Assembly (NCBI GenBank): GCA_020249265.1
Contig: JADCGA010000010.1
Location: 86,891 to 150,890 of the forward strand
Source: Roseomonas sp.
GTDB taxonomy: Bacteria > Pseudomonadota > Alphaproteobacteria > Acetobacterales > Acetobacteraceae
DNA: 64,000 bases
Reading direction: 5' to 3'
This document shows positions 26,984-36,236 of this stretch, one piece after another. The notes under the pieces were generated by a model. It made no database searches, was not told the DNA's origin, and saw only the letters and a list, made by a program, of their open reading frames with translations. The translations under genes were made by a program, and so were the position numbers. How positions within the stretch are numbered: the stretch's first letter is position 1; every line of letters begins with the position of its first letter.

Positions 26984-28687
26984 ATGTTGCAGGAATTCTT
27001 CAATTTTCTGGCAATCAATCCCTTCATCCTGCTGTTCCTGACGGTGGGTCTTGCCGTTTGGCTCGGGCGGCAGAATGTGGCGGGTTACGGGCTTGGCATG
27101 GTGGCTTCGGCCATTATCGTCGGCAGCGGACTTTCCGTCTGGGCTTCGGTCTATGGGGAAAAGCTTGCACTCGATAATTTCACCAAAAGCCTGTTCTATT
27201 ATCTGTTTATGTATGGTGTCGGGCTGAGGGTTGGCCCATCCTTCGTGAATAGTCTTGGCGGCGATGGCATCAAGTTCACCGGGCTTGCCATTGTGTCCTG
27301 CCTATGTGGCCTGCTGATTGTCGTGCTTGGTGTGCAGATCATGGAATTGCCACCCGGCACAGCGGGCGGCATCCTTGCCGGTTCGCAGACCATGTCGGCG
27401 GCGATTGGTTCCGCTGAACAGGCTGTGACGTCTGGTGCATTGACGCTGCCGCAGGGCACTTCGCCGGAAGATGTCAGCGCTATGATCGCGTTGTCCTATG
27501 GCATCACCTATCTTTGGGGCACGGTTGGCATCATCCTGATCACGAAATACTTGCCGACGTGGTGGGGGATTGATGCACGCGCGGCGGCGCGTGCCTATGA
27601 AAAGGAACATGGCGTTGCAAGTGGTGATGCCCCGGCGCTTTCCGGGTGGACCGCCGGAAGCTTGCGCGCCTATCGGCTGGAAAATCCCGGCTGGGTTGGC
27701 CGCACCATGGCCGATATGCTGCGCGAGAATCCTGAATACCGCTTCGTCAATATCGTGCGTGATGGCGCCGCACTTGGCGCGCGGGAAGATTTGCCGCTGG
27801 CGCTGGGTGACATTATCGCGCTTGGCGGCACATTAACCGGCCTTACTGACAAGATGGGACTGATCGGGCCGGAAGTTGCAGATCGCGCCGCGCTCGATTT
27901 GCCGCTTGATCGTGCTGAAATCCTGGTGACCAATCGCGACACCTTGAAGAAAACGCGCGAGGAATGGCGCGCTCTGCCGGGCGCCAATGAAGTCCAGGTG
28001 CTTTCCATTGAACGCTCCGGCGTGCCCATTCCGATCGGCAAGAACACCACGCTTCAGCGGCTGGATGTTGTCACGATTGTCGGGTTGAAAAGCGCGGTCG
28101 AGAAAATCGGCGAGGCCTTTGGTCGTGTCATTCGCCCTTCGACAGGCACGGATCTTCTGACACTTTCGCTCGGCATGATTCTTGGGTTTCTGATCGGCGC
28201 GATTGAGTTCCCCGCCTTCGGGTCAAAGGTTGGCCTTGGCAATGCAGGTGGCCTGCTTGTCGCGGGCGTCATTGTCTCCTCGCTCACCTCGCGGTTGCGC
28301 TTTTTTGGCAATACGCCGGCGGCGGCGCGCAATATCCTGGAAGATCTTGGCCTTGTGGTTTTTGTCGCGATCGTCGGCATCAATGCGGGCAATTCTCTAT
28401 TGGCGCAGCTTACGGGGATGCTGGCCCTCAAGATTTTTGTGTTGGGCTTCATCGCTTGCAGCCTGCCGCCCATTCTGGTCTGGGTGCTTGGGCTTTACGT
28501 CTTCAAGTTCAATCCGGCGGTGCTGATGGGTGGTGTGGCCGGCGCGCGCAGCCATTCCGGCCCATGCCGGGAAGCTGCGGTGGAAATCGGGTCCAATGTG
28601 CCCTGGATCGGCTTTCCGGTGGCCTATGCTGTGTCTGGCGTCTTGCTTACGGTGTTTGGCTATTTCGCCATGGTTCTGGCGAATTGA
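26984..28687 (+). CDS. AspT/YidE-type antiporter with central RCK_C (TrkA-C) domains
   Basis: The 567-residue membrane protein has two blocks of about five hydrophobic segments. The first contains the GAGGI-like GTAGGILAGSQTMSAAIGSAEQAV and the second VGLNAG-like VGINAGNSLLAQL and GVAGARSHSGPCREAA. The blocks are joined by a soluble middle region (about 215-380) with regulator-type TrkA_C repeats (RVDVVTIVGLKSAVEKIGEAFG). This is the aspartate:alanine exchanger (AspT/AAEx) layout. It lies 12 bases after the decarboxylase, and in other bacteria AspT partners aspartate decarboxylase to generate proton-motive force. Here the partner is of the Orn/Lys/Arg type, so the exchanged pair may be different. 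Confidence 0.88.
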   Translation: MLQEFFNFLAINPFILLFLTVGLAVWLGRQNVAGYGLGMVASAIIVGSGLSVWASVYGEKLALDNFTKSLFYYLFMYGVGLRVGPSFVNSLGGDGIKFTGLAIVSCLCGLLIVVLGVQIMELPPGTAGGILAGSQTMSAAIGSAEQAVTSGALTLPQGTSPEDVSAMIALSYGITYLWGTVGIILITKYLPTWWGIDARAAARAYEKEHGVASGDAPALSGWTAGSLRAYRLENPGWVGRTMADMLRENPEYRFVNIVRDGAALGAREDLPLALGDIIALGGTLTGLTDKMGLIGPEVADRAALDLPLDRAEILVTNRDTLKKTREEWRALPGANEVQVLSIERSGVPIPIGKNTTLQRLDVVTIVGLKSAVEKIGEAFGRVIRPSTGTDLLTLSLGMILGFLIGAIEFPAFGSKVGLGNAGGLLVAGVIVSSLTSRLRFFGNTPAAARNILEDLGLVVFVAIVGINAGNSLLAQLTGMLALKIFVLGFIACSLPPILVWVLGLYVFKFNPAVLMGGVAGARSHSGPCREAAVEIGSNVPWIGFPVAYAVSGVLLTVFGYFAMVLAN

Positions 28688-28697
28688 GGTTCTCCGC

Positions 28698-29888
28698 TCA
28701 AGCGCTCGTCGACAGAATGGCGGGCGCCAGGGCGGCGGATTTAGCGGCAGCGTGGGATGGGTTGCGGAAACGCAACTCCCCTCCCGCCACAGCATCGGGT
28801 GGCGCCAGGCCGAAAAGCTCCGCGCGGGAAGAACAGGCCGCCGCTACCACACGTCGCGCGGCGTGGCCCGCCAGAAAGCGCCGCACCGCACCTTCCAGCG
28901 CCAATTCATCGCGAAGGCTCCGCCATTCGGCGCGGTCCATGTCTTCGATGAAGACTGAAACAATGCCCGGTTTGGCACCCGAAAGCCGTTCTGCCGCGGC
29001 ACCCGACATGCGCGCGGCCACCGCATCGGAAATACTGTTTTCCTGACCGGCGCGCGCCGCCAGCACAAAGACCGATCCGCCGGCAGGATCGCCGGTTACG
29101 GCCAAATGCGCCTCTGGTCCGAATTGCTGACGGAGCCGCCCGGGCAGCGGATCAGCCTGCGCGCCCGCCAGCACCAGCGGGTCCAATTTCAGCACCGCAT
29201 CGGCGCTGCTATCCTGGCGCTTTTCGGCGGCCAGCATGGCCATGATGCGGCGCTGCAATTCCACTGCCTTGTCGGGGCCCGAAAGCCCATCCGGCAGGGT
29301 CATGCGCAGCACATAGCGGCCGGGATGCGCGGCCAGCCAGGTTTGCAATTCGGGATTCACGCTATCCATCAGCGCATACCAATGCCCGCGCTGCACAGGC
29401 CGGCCTTCCTCGGCGGAGATCGTCTCGCACACCACTTCCGCGACAGCGCCGCCACGGCTGATGGTCAGATCATGTGCGCTGCCTTCCGCAAGGCCGGTGA
29501 AGCGCACCTCAAAACCCTGGGCGCGGTAAAGCTCCGCGCTGCGCAGCAAATGGAACAAGGGGATCAGCGTGGCTTCGCCGGAAAGCCCCTGGGTGATGGC
29601 CGCGCGCAGCTTCTCGCGGCGCGCTTCCGGCAAGCCCTTCGCGAGGCGCACCGCTTCCGCCGCAAAGCCAAGCGCGCGGCGTTCCGCACTGCCCTGCGCC
29701 GTGCCGCGTGCCGCGCGTGCCAGGGCAAATTCCAAAGCATGGCGGTGTTGCATGGCGCGCCCTTGAAAAGCGCCGGATTGCGCTCGCCGGCCCAAATCCG
29801 CGAGTCGCTTTGTCCAAAGATCAGCCCCGACCAGCCGCAGAAAATCCGGCATCGCCTTGGGATCGGCAGGGGTTTCGGTAAGCAGCAT
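28698..29888 (-). CDS. Hypothetical protein, possible nuclease-like (PD-(D/E)xK-type) fold
   Basis: I do not recognise this 396-residue family. From ATG 29888 the N-terminal third is helical and Arg/Ala-rich. A central segment reads RAQGFEVRFTGLAEGSAHDLTISRGGAVAEVVCETISAEEG, which is laid out like the D-x(n)-E-x-K core of a restriction-endonuclease fold, but the Lys is replaced (EVVCE). The rest has no signal or membrane segment. It converges on the antiporter gene, ending 10 bases beyond it. The match to a nuclease fold is only suggestive. Confidence 0.6.
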   Translation of the reverse strand: MLLTETPADPKAMPDFLRLVGADLWTKRLADLGRRAQSGAFQGRAMQHRHALEFALARAARGTAQGSAERRALGFAAEAVRLAKGLPEARREKLRAAITQGLSGEATLIPLFHLLRSAELYRAQGFEVRFTGLAEGSAHDLTISRGGAVAEVVCETISAEEGRPVQRGHWYALMDSVNPELQTWLAAHPGRYVLRMTLPDGLSGPDKAVELQRRIMAMLAAEKRQDSSADAVLKLDPLVLAGAQADPLPGRLRQQFGPEAHLAVTGDPAGGSVFVLAARAGQENSISDAVAARMSGAAAERLSGAKPGIVSVFIEDMDRAEWRSLRDELALEGAVRRFLAGHAARRVVAAACSSRAELFGLAPPDAVAGGELRFRNPSHAAAKSAALAPAILSTSA

Positions 29889-30012
29889 GGCAAGCACCTT
29901 TGGTGCGCAGAGCCTAAATCCTGGCTTCACGCGGAAACGCGTTATGCGAAGCCAAGCCCACCTCGGGTCACGTCAGCGCAAGCGCTGCACGTTCGGTCTT
30001 TATGCCGGTAGG

Positions 30013-30056
30013 AAGCAGATAACGCGCTGCCCCCGGGGGGCGTCAAGCAGATAACG
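30013..30056. repeat. 12-bp direct repeat flanking a GC palindrome
   Basis: AAGCAGATAACG occurs twice, at 30013-30024 and 30045-30056, with the near-palindrome CCCCCGGGGGG between. The second copy abuts the stop codon of the DsbD-like gene. It may be a recombination scar or a target-site relic; no element lies between the copies. Confidence 0.5.
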
Positions 30057-32090
30057 TCACGGCACGGCAATTTGGCTCAGCACCATGGCCTCGGTCAGCA
30101 CTTCGGGCAGGATCACCGCCTCCCCACCGCCCGGCGGCCAGAAAAGATATAGCGGTACGCCTTCCCGCCCATGGGTGCGGAGCAAGGCGGTGATGGCCGG
30201 ATCGCCGCGCGTCCAATCCGCCTTCAAATAAACAATGCCGCGCGTCGCCATGGCCGCCTGCACGGCATCGCGCCTGAGCGCGAGCCGTTCATTCACCTGG
30301 CAGGTGATGCACCAGGCCGCGGTGACATTCAGGAAAACGCCCTTGCCTTGGGCGCGCAGCGCCTCGACCCGCGTAGGGCTCCAGCTTTCGGCAATATCGC
30401 TGGCGCCGGGGGGCGGCGGGGCGGCGGTCAGGCCAAAGGGCAGCGCCAGCAGCAGGGCCAGCGCGGCCAAAACCGGGCCAAGCCCGCGCTGTCCTGCACG
30501 TTGCGCCCGGCCAAAGACCCAGGCGGCAAGGCCAAGGCCAAGCCCGCCCGCCAGCGCCAGCACGACGCCAAGCCACCCGCTTTGCGCCCAAAGCACCCAA
30601 ACCAGCCAAAGCGCCGCGCCATACATAGGCCAGGCCATGATGCGCCGCAGCTTTTCCATCCAAGGGCCGGGCCGGGGCAGCAGCCGCGTGAGGCCGGGGG
30701 CCAGCGCCAGGATCAGTGTCGGTGCCGCAAGCCCAAGGCCAAGTGTTGCAAACACCGCAAGGGTTGCCGGCGCCGGCATCACCAAAGCCGCGCCAATCGC
30801 CGCCGCCATAAAGGGCGCCGTGCAGGGGCTTGCCACCAACACGGCCAGCGCGCCGGTTGCGAAACTGCCCAGGAATCCGCCGCGTGCCGCGATATGCCCG
30901 CCCGCGCCAATCGGCCCGCCAAGCGCGAAAACGCCCGATAGGTTCAGCCCGACGGCCAGCATCAGCCATGCAATCGCCAGCACAAACACTGGTGAGGTGA
31001 ATTGAAAGCCCCAGCCAAGCGCCATCCCCGCGCCGCGCAGTGCCAGCAAAAGCCCGGCCAGCGCCGTGAAGCTCACCACCGCGCCGGCGGTATAGGCCGC
31101 GGCTTCCAGCCTGACCGCGCCCCGCGCCGCGCCACCCAGCCGCGCCAAGGCCATGGCCTTCATGGCGAGCACCGGGAAGACGCAGGGCATAAGGTTCAGG
31201 ATCACGCCGCCGATCAGGGCAAAAATCAGCGCCTGCCACAGCGGCAAGAAACCCGCGCCCGCCAATAACGGGGTCGCGACTTCATAGCCTAGCCGCCGCC
31301 CGCCCTGATCAGTCAGCAGCAGCACGCCTTCAAGCGTGGAGACTTTCTCCGGACGCTCGGCCCGCTTCAGCGTCAGTTCCAGCCAATCCGCGCCATGGCT
31401 GAGGCGTTGAGGGGCAGCGTGATCCAAAAGCCCGCCGGTGCCTGGGAGGAACAGCGCTTCCTTCAGGCTTTCGCGCCCAAGGCCAGGGCCAGTCAGGCGT
31501 AACCGCAGCGCATCGCCCTGAATGCTCGCGCTGGCCTGCCAGGGTGAAGGCCGCGGCAGGGCAGCGGCAGCGGCGGCGAAAAGCGGTGCCAGATCGGGGT
31601 TCTTCTGGGCTTCAGCAACAACCGGCAGATCAAGCCGAAAACTGCCTTCTTCCGGGATGCAGACATCATCGCAGACAAGCCAAGTCGCCGCCGCCGTGAT
31701 GCTGAAGACCTCTCCTGCACGCAAGCTGGCGGGCGGCGTGATCTGCATCGGCAGAACCACTTCGCCGTAATAGCCAAAACTCATCAGCGGGCCAAAGGGA
31801 ATCGCCTGCGGGGTTGGCCAGGCGATGGGGCCGGCGGTACTACCCTCCGGCAGGGTGAGGTTGATTTCGGTGGGCGCGCCGGCATCCCCGGCATGGCGCC
31901 AATAGCTATGCCAGCGCGGCGCCAGCCGGATGCGCAGCCCAAGCTGAAATGCTTTCCCTGGAGCGATTGCCAGATGATCCACAACCAGTGTCACCCGCGC
32001 GCGGGGCGATTCCTGCGCCGTGCTTTCCAACGCGCGCGCCGGCATCCAGGGCAGCATCAATAGGGCGAACAGGGCAACCAGGAAACGCAT
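30057..32090 (-). CDS. Protein-disulfide reductase, DsbD/ScsB type
   Basis: The 677-residue protein has a signal peptide (MRFLVALFALLMLPWMPARA), an N-terminal periplasmic domain with Cys pair TWLVCDDVCIPEEG, a membrane domain of about eight helices starting near residue 270 with NLMPCVFPVLAMKAM and SPCTAPFMAAAIG (the reactive cysteine pair), and a C-terminal thioredoxin domain with AAWCITCQVNE. This passes electrons from cytosolic thioredoxin to periplasmic thiols. The N-terminal domain is longer than classical DsbD and looks more like ScsB/CcdA fusions. It is isolated from other dsb genes. Confidence 0.9.
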   Translation of the reverse strand: MRFLVALFALLMLPWMPARALESTAQESPRARVTLVVDHLAIAPGKAFQLGLRIRLAPRWHSYWRHAGDAGAPTEINLTLPEGSTAGPIAWPTPQAIPFGPLMSFGYYGEVVLPMQITPPASLRAGEVFSITAAATWLVCDDVCIPEEGSFRLDLPVVAEAQKNPDLAPLFAAAAAALPRPSPWQASASIQGDALRLRLTGPGLGRESLKEALFLPGTGGLLDHAAPQRLSHGADWLELTLKRAERPEKVSTLEGVLLLTDQGGRRLGYEVATPLLAGAGFLPLWQALIFALIGGVILNLMPCVFPVLAMKAMALARLGGAARGAVRLEAAAYTAGAVVSFTALAGLLLALRGAGMALGWGFQFTSPVFVLAIAWLMLAVGLNLSGVFALGGPIGAGGHIAARGGFLGSFATGALAVLVASPCTAPFMAAAIGAALVMPAPATLAVFATLGLGLAAPTLILALAPGLTRLLPRPGPWMEKLRRIMAWPMYGAALWLVWVLWAQSGWLGVVLALAGGLGLGLAAWVFGRAQRAGQRGLGPVLAALALLLALPFGLTAAPPPPGASDIAESWSPTRVEALRAQGKGVFLNVTAAWCITCQVNERLALRRDAVQAAMATRGIVYLKADWTRGDPAITALLRTHGREGVPLYLFWPPGGGEAVILPEVLTEAMVLSQIAVP

Positions 32091-32190
32091 AACCCATAAA
32101 GGGGCGCAAAACCGCCCTGGTTCAAGTCCAGAAATGTCACTAACCTGACGTTGTTAGTAAAGCGTTAACCTTTACCGGTGAGGCTGCAGA

Positions 32191-32529
32191 ATGCGCAAAA
32201 TCATCTTCGCTGCCTTTCTGCTGCTCTCCTGGCCTCTTGCGGCGCAGGAACCGCCGCAATGCACCGAAGCCCGCGAAGGGCAATTGGCTTGCATGGCCGG
32301 CAAGCAATGCGCCTGCCGCTTCATCCCTGGCGGTAGCATGACCGGGCGGCCGGATCGCTTCGCCTGGGATTGCGGCATCAATCGCCCGAATTGCCCGCCC
32401 GATCCGAATATTGTGCAGCAGCCGGGCTATGCGCCGCCGATTGGCGGGGTTTGGGTCAATCCGCCGAATTTCCCGCCGGGGCCGGGGCCTGGTCCCATGC
32501 CGCCCCGCCCAGGGCCGGGGCCGCGCTGA
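32191..32529 (+). CDS. Small exported Pro/Gly-rich protein
   Basis: The 112-residue product begins with a clear signal peptide (MRKIIFAAFLLLSWPLAAQ) followed by a Cys-rich segment with six cysteines between residues 24 and 68 (QCTEA, ACMAG, CACRF, DCGIN, NCPPD), then a proline-rich tail ending in repeated PGPG. I do not recognise the family. The cysteines may be oxidised by the disulfide machinery. Its promoter region contains a short inverted repeat CTAAC / GTTAG at 32140-32157. Confidence 0.6.
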   Translation: MRKIIFAAFLLLSWPLAAQEPPQCTEAREGQLACMAGKQCACRFIPGGSMTGRPDRFAWDCGINRPNCPPDPNIVQQPGYAPPIGGVWVNPPNFPPGPGPGPMPPRPGPGPR

Positions 32530-32599
32530 CGCAAGCCGCTTGATTGCGCGCCGCCGGCGCGTCACATGGGTAGGGATATCTGGATAATTTTCCCCACCC

Positions 32600-35062
32600 A
32601 TGCTCCCCGAATTGCCCGTTACCGAAGCGCTGCCGGCGCTGCGCGCTGCCCTTAGCACCGCGTCAAACGCCGTACTGATCGCGCCGCCGGGTGCGGGCAA
32701 GACCACCATCGTGCCGCTCGCGCTGATGGAAGAAGCCTGGGCCGCCGAAGGGCGCATTCTGGTGTTGGAACCGCGCCGTGTGGCCGCCCGCGCTGCCGCG
32801 CGCCGCATGGCGTCCCTGCTGGGGGAAGACCAACCGGGCGGCACGATTGGGCTTTCCACGCGCCTTGATCGGCAATTCTCCGACCGCACGCGGGTTGAGG
32901 TAGTGACCGAAGGCCTGCTGGTGCGCCGCCTGCAAACCGATCCCGGGCTTGAAGGTGTGGCGGCGATTTTCTTCGACGAAGCGCATGAACGCAATTTGGA
33001 CACTGATTTGGCGCTGGCCCTCGCGCTTGATCTGCAACGCGCTCTCCGCCCTGAATTGCGCCTGCTGGCCATGTCCGCCACTTTGGATGGCGCGAGCTTC
33101 GCCGCGTTGATGGCCGAGGCAGGCGCCCCCGCCCCGGTGATTGAAAGCCTGGGCCGTGCCTATCCGGTCGAAATCCGCCACCGCGCGCGGGATTTGCGCG
33201 ACCCGCGCGATTTGCCCGAAGCCATGGCAAGCGCGATCCGAGAGGCGTTAGTCGCGCATCCCGGCGATGTGCTGGCCTTCCTGCCGGGCTGGGGAGAAAT
33301 CCGCCGCACCGCCGAAAGGCTTGGCGGCATTGATACGCTGGTGCTGCCATTGCATGGCGAATTGCCGCCCGCTGAACAGGACCGCGCGCTCACCCCCGCG
33401 CCGGATGGGCAGCGTAAGGTGGTGCTCGCGACCTCGATTGCCGAAACATCGCTGACCGTGCCGGGGGTGCGGATTGTGGTGGATGGCGGCTATCGCCGCG
33501 CGCCCAGGCTGGATGCCGCAAGCGGGCTTTCGCGCCTGGTGACCTTGCGGATTGGCAAGGCAGCAGCCGAACAACGCGCGGGCCGCGCGGGGCGCACCGC
33601 GCCAGGGGTCGCGATAAGGCTCTGGACGGAAGCGCTGCATCGCGGCCTGCCGCAAGCGGATCGGCCTGAAATCCTGGAAGCAGAGCTTTCGGGCTTGGCG
33701 CTGGATTGCGCCGCCTGGGGGGCAGAGCCCGGCGCCTTGGCCTTTCTGGATACGCCCCCCGCCGGGACACTGGCCGCAGCCCGCGGCTTGCTGCGGGATT
33801 TGGATGCCTTGGATAAGGCCGGCCGCATCACGGAAATGGGACGCCGCATGGCGCGGATGGGCACGCACCCAAGGCTTGCCCGCATGATGCTCGCGGCGGA
33901 AGGCAGTGCTGAGAAGGCCCTCGCCGCTGAACTCGCGGCATTGCTGGAAGAACGCGACCCTTTGCGCGGGCGGGAAGCGCCGGCGGATATCGGCTTGCGC
34001 CTTGATCTGCTGGCTGGCGGAGATCACGCGGCGGCGGATCGCGGCACCGTGCAGCGCATTCGCCGCGCCGCCAGCCTGCATCGGCGCCGGCTTGGCATTG
34101 GCAATGGCGTCGCCGCCGAAGGCGATGCTGGCGCCTTGCTGGCGGCTGGGTTTCCGGACCGGATCGCCGCCAGGCGCGGCGCCATGGACGGCGCGTTTCG
34201 TTTGGCCTCGGGCCAAGGGGTGCGCATCACGGGCGTTGATCCCTTGGCCAAGGCGCCTTTGCTGGCCGTGGCTGATCTGGAAATCGCGGGGACCGAGGCG
34301 CGCATCCGCATGGCAGCCCCCATTGAACGCGCCGTGCTGGAAGCCCGCTTCCCCGAAAGGCTGCATCGTGAGGAAGGTGCCGCTTTTGATGCGCGCAGCG
34401 GTGCGGTGCTCGCGCGTCGGCGGCTTCGCTTTGGCCCCTTGGTCTTGGAAGAAGCGCCGCTGCCGCAAGCGGACCCGGCGGCGATGGCGGCGGCGCTCAC
34501 TGAAGCCGTGGCGTCGCGCGGCTTGCGAGACCTGCCCTGGAATGAAGCAGCGCGGCAAACCCGTGCGCGGATTGGCTGGATGCGGCAGGTGGAAGGCGAT
34601 CCCTGGCCTGATTGCTCCGATGAAATGCTGGTCGCCTCTGCCCAGGCATGGCTGGCGCCGCATCTCTCGGGCCTGATGCGGTTGCAGGAATTGGCGGGGC
34701 TTGATCTTGCCCAGATCCTGCTTGGCTTGTTGCCGTGGGAGGCGCGCCGCAGCCTGGACCAGGCCCTGCCCGCGCGGCTTGCGCTGCCCGCCGGGCGGAG
34801 TGCCGCGATTGATTACGCACGGGAAGTGCCAACCCTTGAAGCCCGCGCGCAGCATCTATTTGGCCTGCCGGGGCTGCCCTTGCTCGCCGCCGGGCGCGTG
34901 CCGTTGCAGGTGGCACTGCTTTCGCCAGCCGGGCGGCCCATTGCCATCACGGGTGACTTGGCCGCGTTTTGGGCGGGAAGCTGGAGCGAGGTGCGGAAAG
35001 AAATGCGTGGGCGCTATCCGAAACATGCTTGGCCGGAAAATCCCGCTGCGCCGCAAGGTTGA
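32600..35062 (+). CDS. hrpB: ATP-dependent helicase HrpB
   Basis: The 820-residue DEAH helicase has Walker A APPGAGKTT, motif Ib EPRRVAARAAARRMA, FDEAHERNLDTDLALALALDLQ (DEAH), MSATLDG, and ATSIAETSLTVPGVRIVVDGG plus QRAGRAGRTAPG in the second RecA domain. The HrpB C-terminal domain follows (FPDRIAARR, and KHAWPENPAAP at the end). HrpB is a non-essential RNA/DNA helicase of unknown exact role. It precedes the HtrA gene by about 35 bases on the same strand. Confidence 0.95.
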   Translation: MLPELPVTEALPALRAALSTASNAVLIAPPGAGKTTIVPLALMEEAWAAEGRILVLEPRRVAARAAARRMASLLGEDQPGGTIGLSTRLDRQFSDRTRVEVVTEGLLVRRLQTDPGLEGVAAIFFDEAHERNLDTDLALALALDLQRALRPELRLLAMSATLDGASFAALMAEAGAPAPVIESLGRAYPVEIRHRARDLRDPRDLPEAMASAIREALVAHPGDVLAFLPGWGEIRRTAERLGGIDTLVLPLHGELPPAEQDRALTPAPDGQRKVVLATSIAETSLTVPGVRIVVDGGYRRAPRLDAASGLSRLVTLRIGKAAAEQRAGRAGRTAPGVAIRLWTEALHRGLPQADRPEILEAELSGLALDCAAWGAEPGALAFLDTPPAGTLAAARGLLRDLDALDKAGRITEMGRRMARMGTHPRLARMMLAAEGSAEKALAAELAALLEERDPLRGREAPADIGLRLDLLAGGDHAAADRGTVQRIRRAASLHRRRLGIGNGVAAEGDAGALLAAGFPDRIAARRGAMDGAFRLASGQGVRITGVDPLAKAPLLAVADLEIAGTEARIRMAAPIERAVLEARFPERLHREEGAAFDARSGAVLARRRLRFGPLVLEEAPLPQADPAAMAAALTEAVASRGLRDLPWNEAARQTRARIGWMRQVEGDPWPDCSDEMLVASAQAWLAPHLSGLMRLQELAGLDLAQILLGLLPWEARRSLDQALPARLALPAGRSAAIDYAREVPTLEARAQHLFGLPGLPLLAAGRVPLQVALLSPAGRPIAITGDLAAFWAGSWSEVRKEMRGRYPKHAWPENPAAPQG

Positions 35063-35096
35063 AGCAAAACCGGAAGCGGCGCATTTATGCGGGATC

Positions 35097-36155
35097 ATGA
35101 CCATGCCTGACCCCAAGCTTTCGCGTCGCGCCGCGCTTTTCCTGCCTGCTGCCCTTGGTGCCTGCGGGCCTGCCATTGCGCAGCGCGGCCTGCCGGATTT
35201 TGCTGATCTCGCGCAAAGCGTGATCCCGGCAGTGGTCAGCATTCAGGTCACAACGCGCGAAGGCGTGCCGCCCGAATGGCGCAACCAGCCGCGGGAACGC
35301 AACCAGCGCGACTCTTCCCGCCGCCGGGGGCCGATCATCCAGGGCGCTGGGTCCGGTTTTATCATTGAACCTTCGGGCATCATCGTGACCAATGCGCATG
35401 TGCTTGGCGAAGCCGCGAATGTGCTGGTCGGTCTGTTTGATGGGTCGGAGTACCCGGCGACTATCATGGGCATTGATGAATTGACCGATATCGCCTTGCT
35501 CAAGATCGAAGCGCGAAGGCCCCTATCGGCGGTCTCCCTTGGTCATTCTCGGCAGATGCGCGTTGGGCAATGGGTACTGGCGGCGGGCAATCCCTTCGGG
35601 CTTGGCGGGTCGGTCACCTCCGGCATCATCTCGGCCATTGGGCGCGATATCCGCCTTGGCCCCTTTGATGATTTCATCCAGACCGATGCGCCGATCAATC
35701 CGGGCAATTCCGGCGGGCCGCTGTTCAACATGGCCGGCGAAGTGATTGGCATCACGACGCTGATCTTCTCCCCGAGCGGTGCATCGGCAGGGATCGGCTT
35801 TGCCGTGCCATCCGATCTGGCGCGCCCGGTGATTGAACAATTGCTGCGCGGTGGGCGGGTTGAACGCGGCTGGCTTGGCGTGTCTGTCGGCGATGTGGAG
35901 GCCGCGCCAGGTCGCCCGCCGCGCGGTGGTGCGCAAGTACTGGGGGTGGAGCGTGGCAGCCCCGCCGCCCGTTCGGGCCTGCGCCAGGGCGATGTCATCA
36001 CCGCATTGGATGGCGCGCGCATCAGCAATAATCGCGATCTGGTGCGCGGCATTTCCGCCATCCCGCCCGGGCAGAATGTGCGGCTTTCCCTGCTGCGGGA
36101 AGGGCGCGTGCTGGAAATCACCGTCCAGGTCGGGCTTCGGCCAGGGCCCGGCTGA
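35097..36155 (+). CDS. Periplasmic serine protease, HtrA/DegP type
   Basis: The 352-residue protein has the trypsin-like triad: His in VTNAHVLGEAANV, Asp in IDELTDIALLKIEA, Ser in NPGNSGGPLFN, followed by one PDZ domain (LGVSVGDVEAAPG to LRPGPG). The N-terminus LSRRAALFLPAALGACG has both a twin-Arg and a lipobox-like LGAC, so it may be a Tat-exported lipoprotein. ATG 35097 is preferred; 35103 is also possible. A longer open frame upstream overlaps hrpB and is not real. The response regulator and kinase follow, as in degP-type envelope-stress loci. Confidence 0.9.
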   Translation: MTMPDPKLSRRAALFLPAALGACGPAIAQRGLPDFADLAQSVIPAVVSIQVTTREGVPPEWRNQPRERNQRDSSRRRGPIIQGAGSGFIIEPSGIIVTNAHVLGEAANVLVGLFDGSEYPATIMGIDELTDIALLKIEARRPLSAVSLGHSRQMRVGQWVLAAGNPFGLGGSVTSGIISAIGRDIRLGPFDDFIQTDAPINPGNSGGPLFNMAGEVIGITTLIFSPSGASAGIGFAVPSDLARPVIEQLLRGGRVERGWLGVSVGDVEAAPGRPPRGGAQVLGVERGSPAARSGLRQGDVITALDGARISNNRDLVRGISAIPPGQNVRLSLLREGRVLEITVQVGLRPGPG

Positions 36156-36236
36156 AGCCGTTCTTTGAATAATTCAAGGAAGCAGCGTAGCCTTGGGCTC
36201 CTAGGGAATCGCCACTGTTGCTGGAGTTAGCCTGTC

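Noticed and set aside
34701..35096. Long extension upstream of the HtrA gene
   Set aside because: It lies inside hrpB in another frame; the signal-peptide start at 35097 fits the family.
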